Part shown: one piece after another, positions 24,555 to 36,163 of the stretch | Numbering within the stretch: position 1 is the stretch's first letter | Layout of the letters: the number at the start of each line of letters is the position of its first letter | Origin: Syncephalis fuscata | Lineage: Eukaryota > Zoopagomycota > Zoopagomycetes > Zoopagales > Piptocephalidaceae | DNA length: 64,000 nucleotides | Assembly: GCA_025786725.1 (NCBI GenBank) | Contig: JAHLTZ010000050.1 | Coordinates: forward strand, 1 to 64,000 | Reading direction: 5' to 3' | Translations under genes and position numbers: made by a program | The notes under the pieces: model-generated | Database searches by the model: none | What the model was told of the DNA's origin: nothing | What the model saw: the letters and a program-made list of their open reading frames with translations, nothing else

Positions 24555-26158
24555 TTACAAATCCTGCTCAATCGTAGGTAATGCAGTGGTAAACAATTCA
24601 CCGGACACGTAAGGAGGAGGAGGAGCTCCAGCGGTACTGGCCGTCGTTACCGTTGTCGAGGAAGGGGCGGTAGCTATGGGAGAAACGGTGAGTGTATTGC
24701 CGTAATTTGAAGTTAATGGTGCTTCACGTAATGGTGAAGTAATTTCCGGTGTAGTACTAGAAGATAGATAACGACCAGTACGTGCGGTAGAACCTAGGGA
24801 TGACGTAGAAACCCTTGATAATTAGCAGATAGTGGCCGTGCCGTATTACTTTGTTGTTGATTAGATGATGACGGAGGATAGTTACTACGCTGGCTTGGTG
24901 CCATTTCAAGTAAAACAGAACCTCGTTCTGAACCATAAGCAGGTGGTGCCTGTGCTGTCGATTCGAGCACTGGTGCAAATCCCCAATGATGTATATTGCC
25001 TCAAGGAATACAAAGCCTGATAGGCCAAAGTTCACCTCCAATGTACAAGGGCCGTTGGCAGCCACCACCGGATATAGATCAAATGTCATGCCTGTACTAG
25101 CTGCTTCTTGCTGTACTCCATTGCGTGTAAATAGCACACCACCACTATGTGTGTTTACACAAACGCCAATAACATCACCTTCAAAAAATGTACCGCCATA
25201 ATCTCGCCCTTCAAATGAGTTATTAACATGTAGTTGACCTGTATTAGCTAAATAGCCAACTGAAATTTCATGAAATCCTATATTAATACCGTAATAAATC
25301 ATCATTAATATACTATTCATTTGTATTATCCATATTTACTTACCTGGCATACGCCAATTTGGGTAAGGATGTGTGGCAAGTCCAATACCCACCTCAGTAT
25401 CGGCCGGCTTTTCTGCTAATTTGACTTCAAAATAGAATATTTCACGATTTCGAGGAATGGGTAGATTTGTTTGCAATAGCAATGGTGTTGTAGTTTTTAC
25501 GGCCGGCAGTTCAACCTCCTCGGGTGTTTGCGGCGTTAACTGCCAATTAAATGAAATTTCCGTACCTTGATGCACATAGATGCCTAGTGGCATTGTATCT
25601 TCTGCTCGTACTCTAAGGCTTGTTTCATCGAATTGCGGACAACAAACTTCCATGCTGCAACACCTTGTTCAGTAATTGTTTCTTTTTCTTCTTCGGTTAA
25701 TGGACGATGGATGCATTCAGGTGGGTGTTCTTTTAGTAGTGATCTGGCGGCAGCATATGATGCTTGCTCTGTAGATGTCCAGTTAGATACTACAGCTTGA
25801 TACTCAGCTTGATCAGGCTCGCGCAATGATCGTAGCGTTGATGCAAATAACGTCGATTCTTGCGACGCGTCCAGAAATTGACGCCAATACAAAACATGAT
25901 AATAAAAACAATTACAAGCGTAACGCCGACAATAACATATGTGGGGGAAATGTTATTTTGATTATTTTCACCATCCTTTACCGATATTACCGTGGAATTG
26001 CGCGACGGTGAGGCTTGTTCTGACGAAACGCCCAGAGGCGGTGCTGACTCGGTCGCTGCCTTTGCGTGGTGCAAATAGCTCAGAATGAGCACAAATAGTG
26101 CGCAGTGTTGGGCAAAACTGTGTACCGTCTTGGGTATACTAATCCAGCCTAATAGCAT
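24555..26158 (-). CDS. Ssh4/Ear1-like SPRY-domain ubiquitin-ligase adaptor
   Basis: Endosomal/vacuolar membrane adaptor that recruits Rsp5/NEDD4-type ligases to cargo. Seen from the N-terminus: a hydrophobic signal or anchor, a membrane helix ('TYVIVGVTLVIVFIIMFC') followed by basic residues, the 'QGVAAWKF' block and a SPRY core ('NREIFYFEVKL', 'GIGLATHPYPNWRMPG', 'GDVIGVCVNTHSGGVLFTRNG'). After that come 'GFAPV' and two PY motifs (PPAY and PPPY) near the C-terminus. One intron, 25278-25343. The frame slips by one base in three places: between 25800 and 25890, near 25645 and near 25000. Each is repaired by one added base, so the gene is probably intact in the organism. Confidence 0.75.
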
Positions 26159-26637
26159 ACTGTCTTTTACAGAATTATTTTAAAAACTAAGCACAGTTGG
26201 ATAGATAGTAAGAACCCAGAGCCTGCCGGGTAGGGAAAGAAGTTGCAAAGGAAGCGAGCAATGATAAAATTGTTGTTATGCAATGAAGCAAACGCTGAGA
26301 CCATGAGAATGCGGCACGAAACCAACCGATATCTCTAAAACAACAGTGAGCGTCTAGAAGGTAAACAAAAAAAGAGAAAACAGCTATTTTGCTTAAGGCT
26401 GTATTGATAGAGAGAACTTGCTACTAAAAAGGCATGCCTGTTTTAGTGGATATGGGCTGTATCATTTAAATAATGCCGCCTTTTACAGAAATGGCAATAA
26501 GCATGTGAACTTATTTGAACCACTAAATCTTTATTATTAGTCACATTATATTAGCATTGCTAATTATTGAGTGATTATAATTTAGTACCCAAGAATTAAG
26601 GCACTTTATTATACCAAAATTTGTTATCATATTGCCA

Positions 26638-27816
26638 TTTTAATATCATGCTTATATTGTTATGATGCGTGGCTAAAAATTGCATTGTGCTTAAACGAAT
26701 CTGTTAGAATTACATGCAAACAGTCAATAATATATATATATGTATATATTAAATAGTAATACTAATTATTATAAACAAACAGTTACTACAATAATATAGT
26801 CGGTAAATACTTGTTAGCTATAAACATATGAACGGTCATATAAACTAGTACCGTTGTGTTAAAAATAAAATAATACAATCGCTGAAGTTTTATTAAATAA
26901 ATTAGTGATTCATCTTTCATTGCTTCACTAATAAAATGGTTTATGATTACGCTTGTCTTTAAGATGGATCGACTTTATTCATTACTATTCATTTTTCTAT
27001 AACGCCTATTGTTCTACCAAATACTATAATAACGCTATTTGGAGTTAAATAACATATATTCTTCTTACTACGTTTACTGTTTTACTAGTAATATCTTTTA
27101 TGATAGTAATTGATGTTTATGGCCAAATAACTTTATTCTAAATATATTTATTTGTTTATTTCTAATATGTTCTGCGATCTACCGACCTGTTGGATAAATT
27201 GACTTTTACTATTTTACACTTTGCTTGTTAATAGATTTAATTCGCGTCTCAATAAATATTGACTGACAGGCTCTACAGCTTACAATTACGTCACACTTTT
27301 CTTTCTCTTTCTTCACACCTAATAGCAATATCCAGAGCATATACTTTTACACACCATATATGTTATATAGATAGTGTTGGTATTTGACTGACTACTAGTT
27401 GAGTACAAACACTTTTAGATTACTTTCCTGCAGTACTTTTTCTTATTGTTACTTTTTACAGCCACCTTCATCACTTTAATCATTTATATAATAAGTATAG
27501 TTTTGGTTTTGTTGGTTTTGTTGGCTTTGTCTTAGGCTATGTTGAATATGTGCTGTGAGCCTTGGTTTTTACTTTGTCATTACTATGGATTATTACATAT
27601 TTATAGTAAACCAAAGCATACAGCGATTTTGGCAGCATATAGCCACTACCACATCGTGTACAGCAGTTGTTTACATATAACAATGGTGGTATAGAAAGCA
27701 CTGCTAGCATAGTCACTGAACAAGTTTTCAGCGCCAATACAGTAGTGCTGTCTACCATTATTGCTACTGTTGTATGTAAATAGCAGCCAGAACGATTCCA
27801 TGTTGGCTATATGTGC
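26638..27816 (-). repeat. 1.2-kb inverted repeat, right arm
   Basis: Reverse-complement copy of 17131-18309, with the same internal 73-codon ORF (27537-27758, minus strand). Just beyond it, at 27880-28045, a MITE-like terminus is present. That terminus was not found next to the left arm. Confidence 0.75.
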
Positions 27817-28265
27817 TTTTAGCTTACCAGAGATAGAATGGTATATAATATTAAAAGTATGCAATGGGAATAATGCATATGTACACTGAATATATGCATA
27901 CTGGATAATAAATCTACGATGATGAGTATTTTAATGATTGATGTCACTCACTACTCAGTTCTATCTTTAATAGAACGAATGTCTAGTTCGATAGATTGAA
28001 TATTATTTAATGCAATAATTTTATTCTAAATCATGTTAAATTGTTGATAGCTTAATATAAAACGATCTAATTAATAATGTAGATAATAAATACGTAAATA
28101 ACCTTCAAGCTGTATTGTTATATAAAATATTACTATTCAATCATTTATATGTATATTATTGCAATTGTATTTTATTTGATAAACCAAAAATAGCTATAAT
28201 AATAATAATAATAAAAAGAAGACAAATGATCGTAATGATCATCATGCTAATATAATAACAACGCA

Positions 28266-29111
28266 CTATCGATGAAGATAATTATCAGTTAAAGCGCGTA
28301 GTCCTAGCCAGCCAGTTCGGATAGTAACCTCATTGGCGCAAATCTCGCCAAATCCAAGCATAACTCCATTGACGAATGGCAGACACAAATGAACAAGACC
28401 CAGTCGAATAAACCATATGGACCAGCCTTTAATCGAATAGTCCACGGACTGTTTAATCAACTCGCTGGTTGTTGATTGAGACTTATGACTAGACTTGCTA
28501 ATTGAATCTGTATCGCTATCAAATGGTAATGGCTTTTTCTTATCGTTGCTCTTACTTCTACGTCTATTAGTCTGATCCTGTTGCTTCCATGCTTGCCATA
28601 GTGTAGATGATGAAGGAGGACCACCTGTTGCGGCGGTAGGACGACCTACTCCATTACTACGAACATTACGTGTAGTATAGGCCGATTGGGGATGAAGATG
28701 CGTAGCAAGTCCATCTTCTTTGTCAGATAGTGAAATACTTTCGTCTGTATCAGTGGCGATCGAATCTAAACCGTCTATAGTTGAGTGTAAATGCCATGAA
28801 TCAGGCCGCGATGTCACAGCTCTGTGCGAAGTAGAAAAGAAGGCCGGAATAGGTGCGACATTCAACTGCGGAAATACATTTCCAGGTACCGCTGACGAGA
28901 GAATACTGGTTGAAGAACGTAATGAGTCATTGGCAGTGGCAGCGTCGTTGTTGGTTGTAGCGCTATTGTCGTTCTCCAGCGTGGCTGTCAAGATGGGGGA
29001 TGTAGCAGCTGCAGCCACTTCTTCTGTCGTTGATTCTAGAGTTGAAGTAGATGCATTCGGTAGAAGCATAAGAAACGGTGAAGGTGGCCCGTTGCCACTA
29101 GAAGAAGCCAT
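28266..29111 (-). CDS. MIM1: Mim1/Tom13-like mitochondrial outer-membrane insertase
   Basis: Mim1 inserts alpha-helical proteins into the mitochondrial outer membrane and is fungus-specific. The C-terminal 50 residues show the family signature 'LPFVNGVMLGFGEI-A-E' in a membrane helix containing GxxxG-like spacing. The preceding 220 residues are a Ser/Thr/Ala-rich disordered extension. At 281 residues it is more than twice the yeast length. Single exon, no frame break; the start is the only Met before the low-complexity region. Confidence 0.7.
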   Translation of the reverse strand: MASSSGNGPPSPFLMLLPNASTSTLESTTEEVAAAATSPILTATLENDNSATTNNDAATANDSLRSSTSILSSAVPGNVFPQLNVAPIPAFFSTSHRAVTSRPDSWHLHSTIDGLDSIATDTDESISLSDKEDGLATHLHPQSAYTTRNVRSNGVGRPTAATGGPPSSSTLWQAWKQQDQTNRRRSKSNDKKKPLPFDSDTDSISKSSHKSQSTTSELIKQSVDYSIKGWSIWFIRLGLVHLCLPFVNGVMLGFGEICANEVTIRTGWLGLRALTDNYLHR

Positions 29112-29275
29112 CAGTGTACAGAACAGGTAGATTCAAACGGATAAACAAGGCTAGAGAAAAATACGAAAAATACAGACTACAAAAGGAGCACGTCATCACA
29201 TTAGATTAATTAATCTCCATTTTTTAGTTATTCTACTCGCCTTTCGTATCATACTTTTGGCACAATATTAACAAG

Positions 29276-31820
29276 ATGCTTCAGTCAGTCTATGGTAATT
29301 ACATGGCATATTAGTACTGCAATTACTTACTAGTTTATAGAGCCAACGCCGTTTGAAACGCAATCCCGTCGTTCTACTGTGTATGGAACCCAAGGCATGG
29401 TAGCTTCTTCGTAAGTTCGTTGTTTACACATTAATATCAATTAATATTGTATATTATAGTCAGCCATTGGCTACTCAGGCCGGTTTAGATATACTGAAAA
29501 GGGGTGGTAATGCAGCGGTAAGTATATAAGTAATCCACTATTTGCAGTTAATTTATACGATAAATAGGATGCGGCAATTGCAGTGGGCAAGTTAAATCAA
29601 ATCTATTAATTAATAAATCACCGTGACTGACTCGAATTAAAGCGGCATGCCTAACGGTGACAGGTTAGCTTAATAGGCGACATCATTAAGACATTTAACA
29701 CCATATTATTAAATAGAACCGATGTCCACTGGATTGGGTGGCGATTGTTTTGCTCTGTATTATTCGGCCAAAGATGGTACTGTGCAAGGATTAAATGGTT
29801 CAGGAAGGTAATGAATTTAATGATATAAATATAGTGTTTATTAATAACAAATATGGACTAGATCTCCTGTGGGACTTAATTTGGAAAAAGCGAGAAAAGA
29901 TTTACCTGTTGGTGCAGTTGAACTACCAGAGACTTCTATCCATAGTGTCACAGTACCAGGAGCAGCAGCAGGCTGGTCGGATACACTTGAATGGTTTGGA
30001 TCGGGCAAGTTTACATTAAAGGATGTTTTGCAGCCAGCGATTCAACTGGAAGAGCATGGGTAAACAACTAGATAACTATAAACGATATAGCCACCAATTA
30101 TTATTATTATTATAGATTCCCAGTTGCATGTGTTTCTGCTCATATGGCAAGTAAATCAGTGATACACGTTAATAGTTACTAATAAAATGTATAAACAGTG
30201 GCAAGAAAATGAGGAAAAATTAAAGACGGTATCCAAGCATGGTGGTGAACTTCTTTTGAATGGACGTGCACCCAAAGAAGGTGAATTGATGCAATTACCA
30301 GAATTTGCCAAGTACGGTACAATTATATTCTTATTTATTACGCTAATAATGATTGTATATGACATTATAGCACGTTAAAAGAATTGGCGGAACAGGGCAA
30401 GGAAACATTCTATAGTGGCAAAATCGCTCAAGCTATTGTTAAAGCTGTACAGGAGCTTGGAGGATTCTTAGCGCTAGAGGATCTAAATAAACATAAAACA
30501 GAAAAGGTTACGCCCATCTCTTTAAACTATCAAGGTTGTACTTTGTATGAAATCCCACCCAATGGTCAAGGTAGCTTTTTAGTTTATTTAAATCATTCAA
30601 CTATAATTAGAAAATAGGAATTACGGCACTAATGGCTCTTGGTATACTGGATGCATTACAAGGCAACGGTCAATTACCATCAATAGAACATCTATCGCCA
30701 CAAGATCCCAAATATTTGCACCATGTCATTGAGGCATTGAGACTTGCATTTGCGGATAGTACCTGGTTTGTAACAGACCAAGAACATTCTGATGTACCTA
30801 TCAAAGAACTGCTAAGCAAAGTAGGTAGTTGTGTTAATCAATAGTAATGTTGATAATAACAATATTAATCGCAATAACAAGGATTATCTTGAGTCACGAG
30901 CCAAGCTAATTGATCCACAGAAAGCAAATATCAATCCAGGACATGGATCATTTGTTAAACGAGGTGATACCGTCTACTTTTCCGTAGTAGATGGTGAAGG
31001 CAATGCCTGTAGTTTTATAGTAAGTGACGTTTAATATACTTGACGTAATACTCATTCAAAAAAAGAACTCGACTTATTGCGGTTTTGGTGTAAGTAATTT
31101 TACCACTATTAATTGTAATACTAACTTTATTGTAGTCTGTAGGTGGCATTGATGCGATTAAAGTAGCTTAATTCGAACATTAGCCACATATTGTTTATTT
31201 ATAGGGAGTTGTACCAGAAGGATGTGGATTTGCACTACAAAATCGTGGATGCAATTTTAGTCTAAATCCAGAATGTCCCAATCGCGTTGAGCCAGCCAAG
31301 CGGCCATATCATACAATTATTCCAGGCATGGCTATTCGCAAAGACATTAATGAGATTATTTGCTTTGGTGGTAAGTTGTGTCGATTACATAGTTTTAACA
31401 ATAACTAATATATCATTGTAGTGATGGGTGGTTTTATGCAGGTAAAATAACTAAATCTGATTAATTACGATATATATATTTAATAATTAACTTTACTATT
31501 AATAATTATAGCCACAAGGTCATGTTCAAGTGTTGTTGAATCTACTGCATCGTGGTTGGACACCGCAGCGTGTACTTGATTGTCCTCGCGTGTGTCTTGA
31601 TCCAAGTACGGGTGTAGTAAGTGTAGAAGAAGGCATAACTGCTGCAACAGTCGATACACTAAGACTGCGTGGGCATGTCATTACTACGACTATGGGGCAT
31701 GCACGCAGCGTGTTTGGACGTGGCCAAATGATTATTATTCGGCGTGATACTCATACAGGCAAATTGATATTGGTTGGTGGATCCGATATGCGTGGTGATG
31801 GACAAGTTGCCGGCTGGTAA
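29276..31820 (+). CDS. gamma-glutamyltransferase-family protein (16 exons)
   Basis: N-terminal-nucleophile hydrolase of the gamma-glutamyltranspeptidase family. Exons: 29276-29294, 29341-29410, 29460-29517, 29568-29586, 29643-29663, 29717-29807, 29862-30059, 30116-30146, 30199-30311, 30371-30570, 30618-30820, 30882-31019, 31066-31089, 31205-31370, 31422-31441, 31512-31820. They join in one frame of 559 residues. Motifs: '[16 protein letters not shown]', 'PGAAAGW', 'EIPPNGQG', the predicted autocleavage and nucleophile Thr in '[16 protein letters not shown]', and C-terminal '[14 protein letters not shown]'. Introns after 29586 and 30146 use GC donors (GCAAGT). No signal peptide is evident, so it resembles the bacterial-like cytosolic subgroup. 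Substrate is not determinable. Confidence 0.85.
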
Positions 31821-31959
31821 TCTACGCCATCATTATTAATATGATCAATGGATTAGTAAATAAAGCGTTGTGCCATTGGCCATTAGCCATGGTTACATTA
31901 GTTGTTAATAAAATATAGTGTATAAATCAGCTTTATTAATTTTACGCCAGTATTCGTGT

Positions 31960-32822
31960 TTAAGCCTCAACAAATGATCTGACATTCTTTAACCAGGCAA
32001 CATACTCTTTTTGTTCTTTGTATTCAATGTAGCGAGGAATGAACATGGCAAGGCCAGTATCAACACGCGTTCTTCCAAATAGCGTTCAAACTTTGTCTGC
32101 AAATCCTCTTCAAGCTGACCAAATTGTGGGCCAACATATATGCCGCGGCGTTTCCAGTTACCTTCGGCAGTGTCCTCGTTGGCGGCCAATGCATCGTTAT
32201 AGTGAATAATGTTGCTAACAAGCATCTCCCCTGATTCACATAAAGCATCAATGGTGAGTACGCCCTTGCCGGCCTTTTCGACTGAGATTTGCACTTCAAC
32301 AGGGAAGGTGTCAAGTCCCTCATCATCTTCTAGTTCCTCTGCCTCGGCATTAGCACGGGCAGCCGATTCAGGATGTTCATCTTGTAGCTCCTTTTCAAGT
32401 GAATCCAAATCAGCATCCATACGCTGGCTTTCCTCGGCACTATTAATATCAGAAATGGAAAACGATACGGTAATGTCTTCGTTGCCAAATGATCGCTTTA
32501 GTTGTACTTCATCCTTGCCGGGCTCGTCGTGAATCGTGAATTTGCTTTGTTCTTTAAAGATCGTGAGGAATTCAGGCACAGCTTTAGCCTCTGGATCGGC
32601 CAACTCGTAGCTTAGTTCAACCTCGAGCTGGTGGGCAAGATCGCGGTCCGACAAGCCTTGGCCAAAACGTGGAGCAGAAAGGGAGAGTGCGCGCACTGGC
32701 TGCATCATAGGAGCGGCAGCAGCGGTGCGTATCAACGGCATAACGCGAGGCGTATACGTAGCCATACGCATAGCGGCGACAGGGCGCACTGCCCGCATTA
32801 GATTCAAAGCGCGAAAAGCCAT
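31960..32822 (-). CDS. MAM33: mitochondrial acidic matrix protein, p32/Mam33 family
   Basis: Matrix protein of the p32/gC1qR/Mam33 family, linked to mitochondrial ribosome assembly and respiration. It has an Arg/Ala/Met-rich presequence (about 50 residues), the 'EL-YE' N-terminal helix, a central beta region with a strongly acidic loop, 'GIYVGPQFGQLEEDLQ' and a C-terminal helix. The apparent ORF runs on out of frame to 31989. One base restored near 32060-32069 gives the expected family ending ('FIPRYIEYKEQKEY', 'VRSFVEA') with a stop at 31960. The start is at 32822. Confidence 0.85.
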
Positions 32823-32929
32823 ACTTTTGTTCGTTCGTTAATCAATCGGTTACGTGTAGGTAAGATCAAAAAGTACAACGAATGAATAAATCAAGAAAAA
32901 AGAAAAATATAATACCAATTATAATTTTT

Positions 32930-34726
32930 ATTGGCATTATTTTGATTCCATTCAGCGCAATAAATCATTTTACGCAATCCATTGTAATAATTTGATTAGG
33001 CTGATTTGTATTTAAATGGTCATTCACAATAAATATCAACATAATATAATAACATTACCATTTCCATAGAATAGAATTAACTGTAACAGAAATTTCTACT
33101 AGTAACTACTATTTTAAACATTTAAATAAATAATGTAACATACCATTTGATTTCTTTGAAATATTGAGGCTGATCATTGTTGTTGTTGTTAACCATGTGT
33201 AAAAAGATTGATCGAATATTAATAAAGCCACATCGTTGCAATTCCACATTGTTCCGCAGTTATTGTTGTTATTACTACGTACAGTGTGGATTATTGCGTC
33301 TGAATGGTCTCTTTTATTTTCCAATCTTCTACTGTTGCATTTTGGGCATATTTGCAATGTAAGATACTCGTCTATGATGACAAAAAGGTAGGACGACTAG
33401 CGTTTCTGATGTTCAGCATTGTCTTGCGTATTCTTAGTATCAACTTGGTAGATGCAGACTCTTTGCCGTCCATTGATCAAGCAAATGGCCTCCACCGTAT
33501 GCAATAATGATAGTTTGGGTGTTTTCACCAGAAAGATCTTGTGGCGACAGTTGTAGCCAGAATATACGGCATGCTGTTGAGGTTACTTGAACAGGTGTTG
33601 ATGTAAATAAAAGAAATAAAGACTAGGGATTGAATAGTGTTTTTATTGATGTTCAAATACGCATGTTATTTATATTGCTATATTCAACATTATTGTATGA
33701 TATATTACTGAATAAAACGATAAGATAACAATAAGAAAAAGTAATGAAATAAGTAAACGAAAAATGCGAGAGTCAAGGTAAAATGATTTGATCATGTAAA
33801 TATTACGCGCTCAATCCAATGTTTTGTTTTGTTTTAATATACAATTATACGACTTTTATTAATGATCAATAAATGAAATTAATCTGTCTTTCAATTGTTG
33901 CAATAATGTATAATATTAGCTGCTTACATTGATAAATAATTAGATTAAGCCTTATACTAGTTGTTTTAGTTGATGATCATGTAAATGTAAGTATATAAGA
34001 AGTTACAATGTGCTTGTAAATATTTATCTGTACAAACAACCAGAATTACAAGTTATAGTAACAATAATAAGTATTTAATTACTAAACTTGTCAATTCAAT
34101 TTTATCTACAACTCTTTGTTTTCTGTGCGTTATCTCAATTTAACGTTGCTGCTGTTCTAGCTGCATCAGCAACAGCCAACTTTTGATAAACGTAGTCTAG
34201 CTTAGCATAGGTATAATGATTTGTTATAGGTCAAACCAGTAATCCTTTGAGCTGCTAATTGTTTTTCTATTGGTTTCTGCTTGCTTGTTCTTCTACATTC
34301 CATCTTGCTTAACTTGTCAAAAGTGTTTTCATAAATGTAAGCAGCACTTAGGCCTTGGATAATTACCGGTTGATATACGATCCATTGACATTATGCACTC
34401 GACATTGCTGACATTCAATTGGAACTTTCTATTGTGTCTAGTCCAGTGTCTGCATATTGCATCGCGTGTAGTTTAGCCATGCAATTTAGTCTACAGCTAA
34501 AAACTGATGGCGAAAATACTGTTGAATATTCCATTGCTCAAATGTCGTGATGCATTATCCTACAAACAGTACTTATTGTATAGTTGCTTTTAGGTAATTT
34601 GGATTAGCCGCCATTTGAATGATGGTAGTTGCACATGTGGCATGATAACCTTGATGTGATGCATTTGTGAATTCAGAACAATTGCTATCCCATAACAATG
34701 GGCATAGTGGAATGAAATACACGCAT
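32930..34726 (+). repeat. dispersed cassette repeat, copy A2, left part
   Basis: Same sequence as A1 (inverted) and A3. It is interrupted at 34726 by the SDR gene segment and resumes at 36164 up to the microexon gene. It includes the small signal-peptide ORF at 33409-33507. Confidence 0.75.
33409..33507 (+). pseudogene. small signal-peptide ORF of the cassette, copy A2 (frame-broken)
   Basis: Starts with a hydrophobic signal-like segment ending V-D-A, then D-S-L-P. It terminates after 32 codons because of the same missing base as in copy A1. The out-of-frame downstream codons still match the Cys-containing tail of the open copy at 60226. Function unknown. Confidence 0.3.
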
Positions 34727-34871
34727 GTATTGATTAATAGTCTGTCCTCTTTCTAATAACAATAACCACCAACCACCCAACCACCCACGTCTAGTGTTAT
34801 TCAGTTTAGTTAGCAGATAACAAATCATCGTATTTTTATCCATTTACTTACTATTGATACTTCTATTCACT

Positions 34872-36031
34872 ATGCCGCACGATCATACGGGTAACGCCGA
34901 GGTCAAATTGACCTTATTGTGCGTATATTAAAAACAAGCGTGTTCCACTACTCGTTTGGTTTTGTAGGCATTATTGCTGTAAAGGCTTTCGAGTTGTCTT
35001 GGCAACACCCTTTAACCCTTTTCTTCCTTTATTATACGGCTTTCCTACTCGCCGTTTACGGCATTGCTTATGTGCTTCGCCCAAAAGGCCGTATTGATTG
35101 GAAGGACCAAGTGGTCGTCATTACTGGAGGTAAGGGTCAACCACCATAGTATAGCTATAGAGATAACCAACCACACTGCCATAGGCGCTAGCGGTCTGGG
35201 TAACTGTTTGGCGGAGGGCCTTGCTTTACGTGGTGCCGATGTCGCCATTCTAGACATCAATGAGACCAAGTCTCATATGAACAATATCCGTTCTTATAAA
35301 TGTGATCTACGTGATCCAGATATGATTAAAACGGTGGCCAATCGAATCCGTGAAGAAATAGGCACACCGACCATCCTTATCAACAATGCCGCTGTTGTTT
35401 ATCCAGGGTCAATTCTGGATATTGAACCGGATAAAGTACGTCAAACCTTTGAAGTCAATACCATTTCACATTTCTGGACGGTACGTGAATTTCTGCCTGA
35501 TATGCTAGAAGCGGATCGTGGCCATATCGTTACCGTTGCCTCGTTACTGGGCTGTATCGGTGCCGGTGGTCTTACAGCATATAGTTCAAGCAAGGGCGGT
35601 GCTGTTATTTCCATGATGCACTACAACACGAATTGTCTATGATGAATACCAAAGTACGCACAACACTCGTATGTCCAGGCCATTTGTCAACGGCCATGTT
35701 TGGCATGCTTCTACCGGCAAATGCATTCCTACTGCCTATACTTTCACCTATCGATCTGTCTATCGGTATGATTGAAACTATTGAAAAGAACGCCAATATC
35801 GACTTATACATGCCATGGGGCTGTAATTTCGCCCACTTTTTTGCTATATTCCTGGATCTTTTAAATGCTTTATTAGAAAGGTAAGTCAAGTTATTGCAGT
35901 AATTAATAATAACAATGTTTTATTTTAGGTTGCGGGAGTTAATCACTCGGTTAGTCAATTGGTTCGTTCCAAGAACTAACCTACACTTAGTCCCTTTTGC
36001 GCCAACAAATTGGTTCAAAATCACGTGTTAG
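34872..36031 (+). CDS. membrane-anchored short-chain dehydrogenase/reductase (SDR16C/RDH10-like)
   Basis: NAD(P)-dependent oxidoreductase of the classical SDR fold with N-terminal hydrophobic anchors, like retinol dehydrogenase 10/SDR16C5 relatives. Exons are 34872-35129, 35185-35880 and 35929-36031. Motifs: the cofactor loop 'TGGASGLG' across the first junction, 'ILDINE' after beta-2, 'INNAAVVYPG', the Ser in 'VASLLG', catalytic 'YSSSK' and 'VCPGHLSTAMF'. Single-base deletions near 34910-34920 and 35604-35613 break the frame; one restored base at each gives a continuous product. The gene sits inside the cassette repeat between 13-bp direct repeats (34727-34739 and 36151-36163). Substrate unknown. 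Confidence 0.8.
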
Positions 36032-36163
36032 TAAATTGAACATGGATCGAAGAATAGTGCAATAATAGTGCAGGTTAATGTAATGACATTATACGGCATA
36101 CTAAAGTCAGGCAAAGGAGAACTTAATAAAAGGGCGTCGTATACAAAAAAGTATTGATTAATA

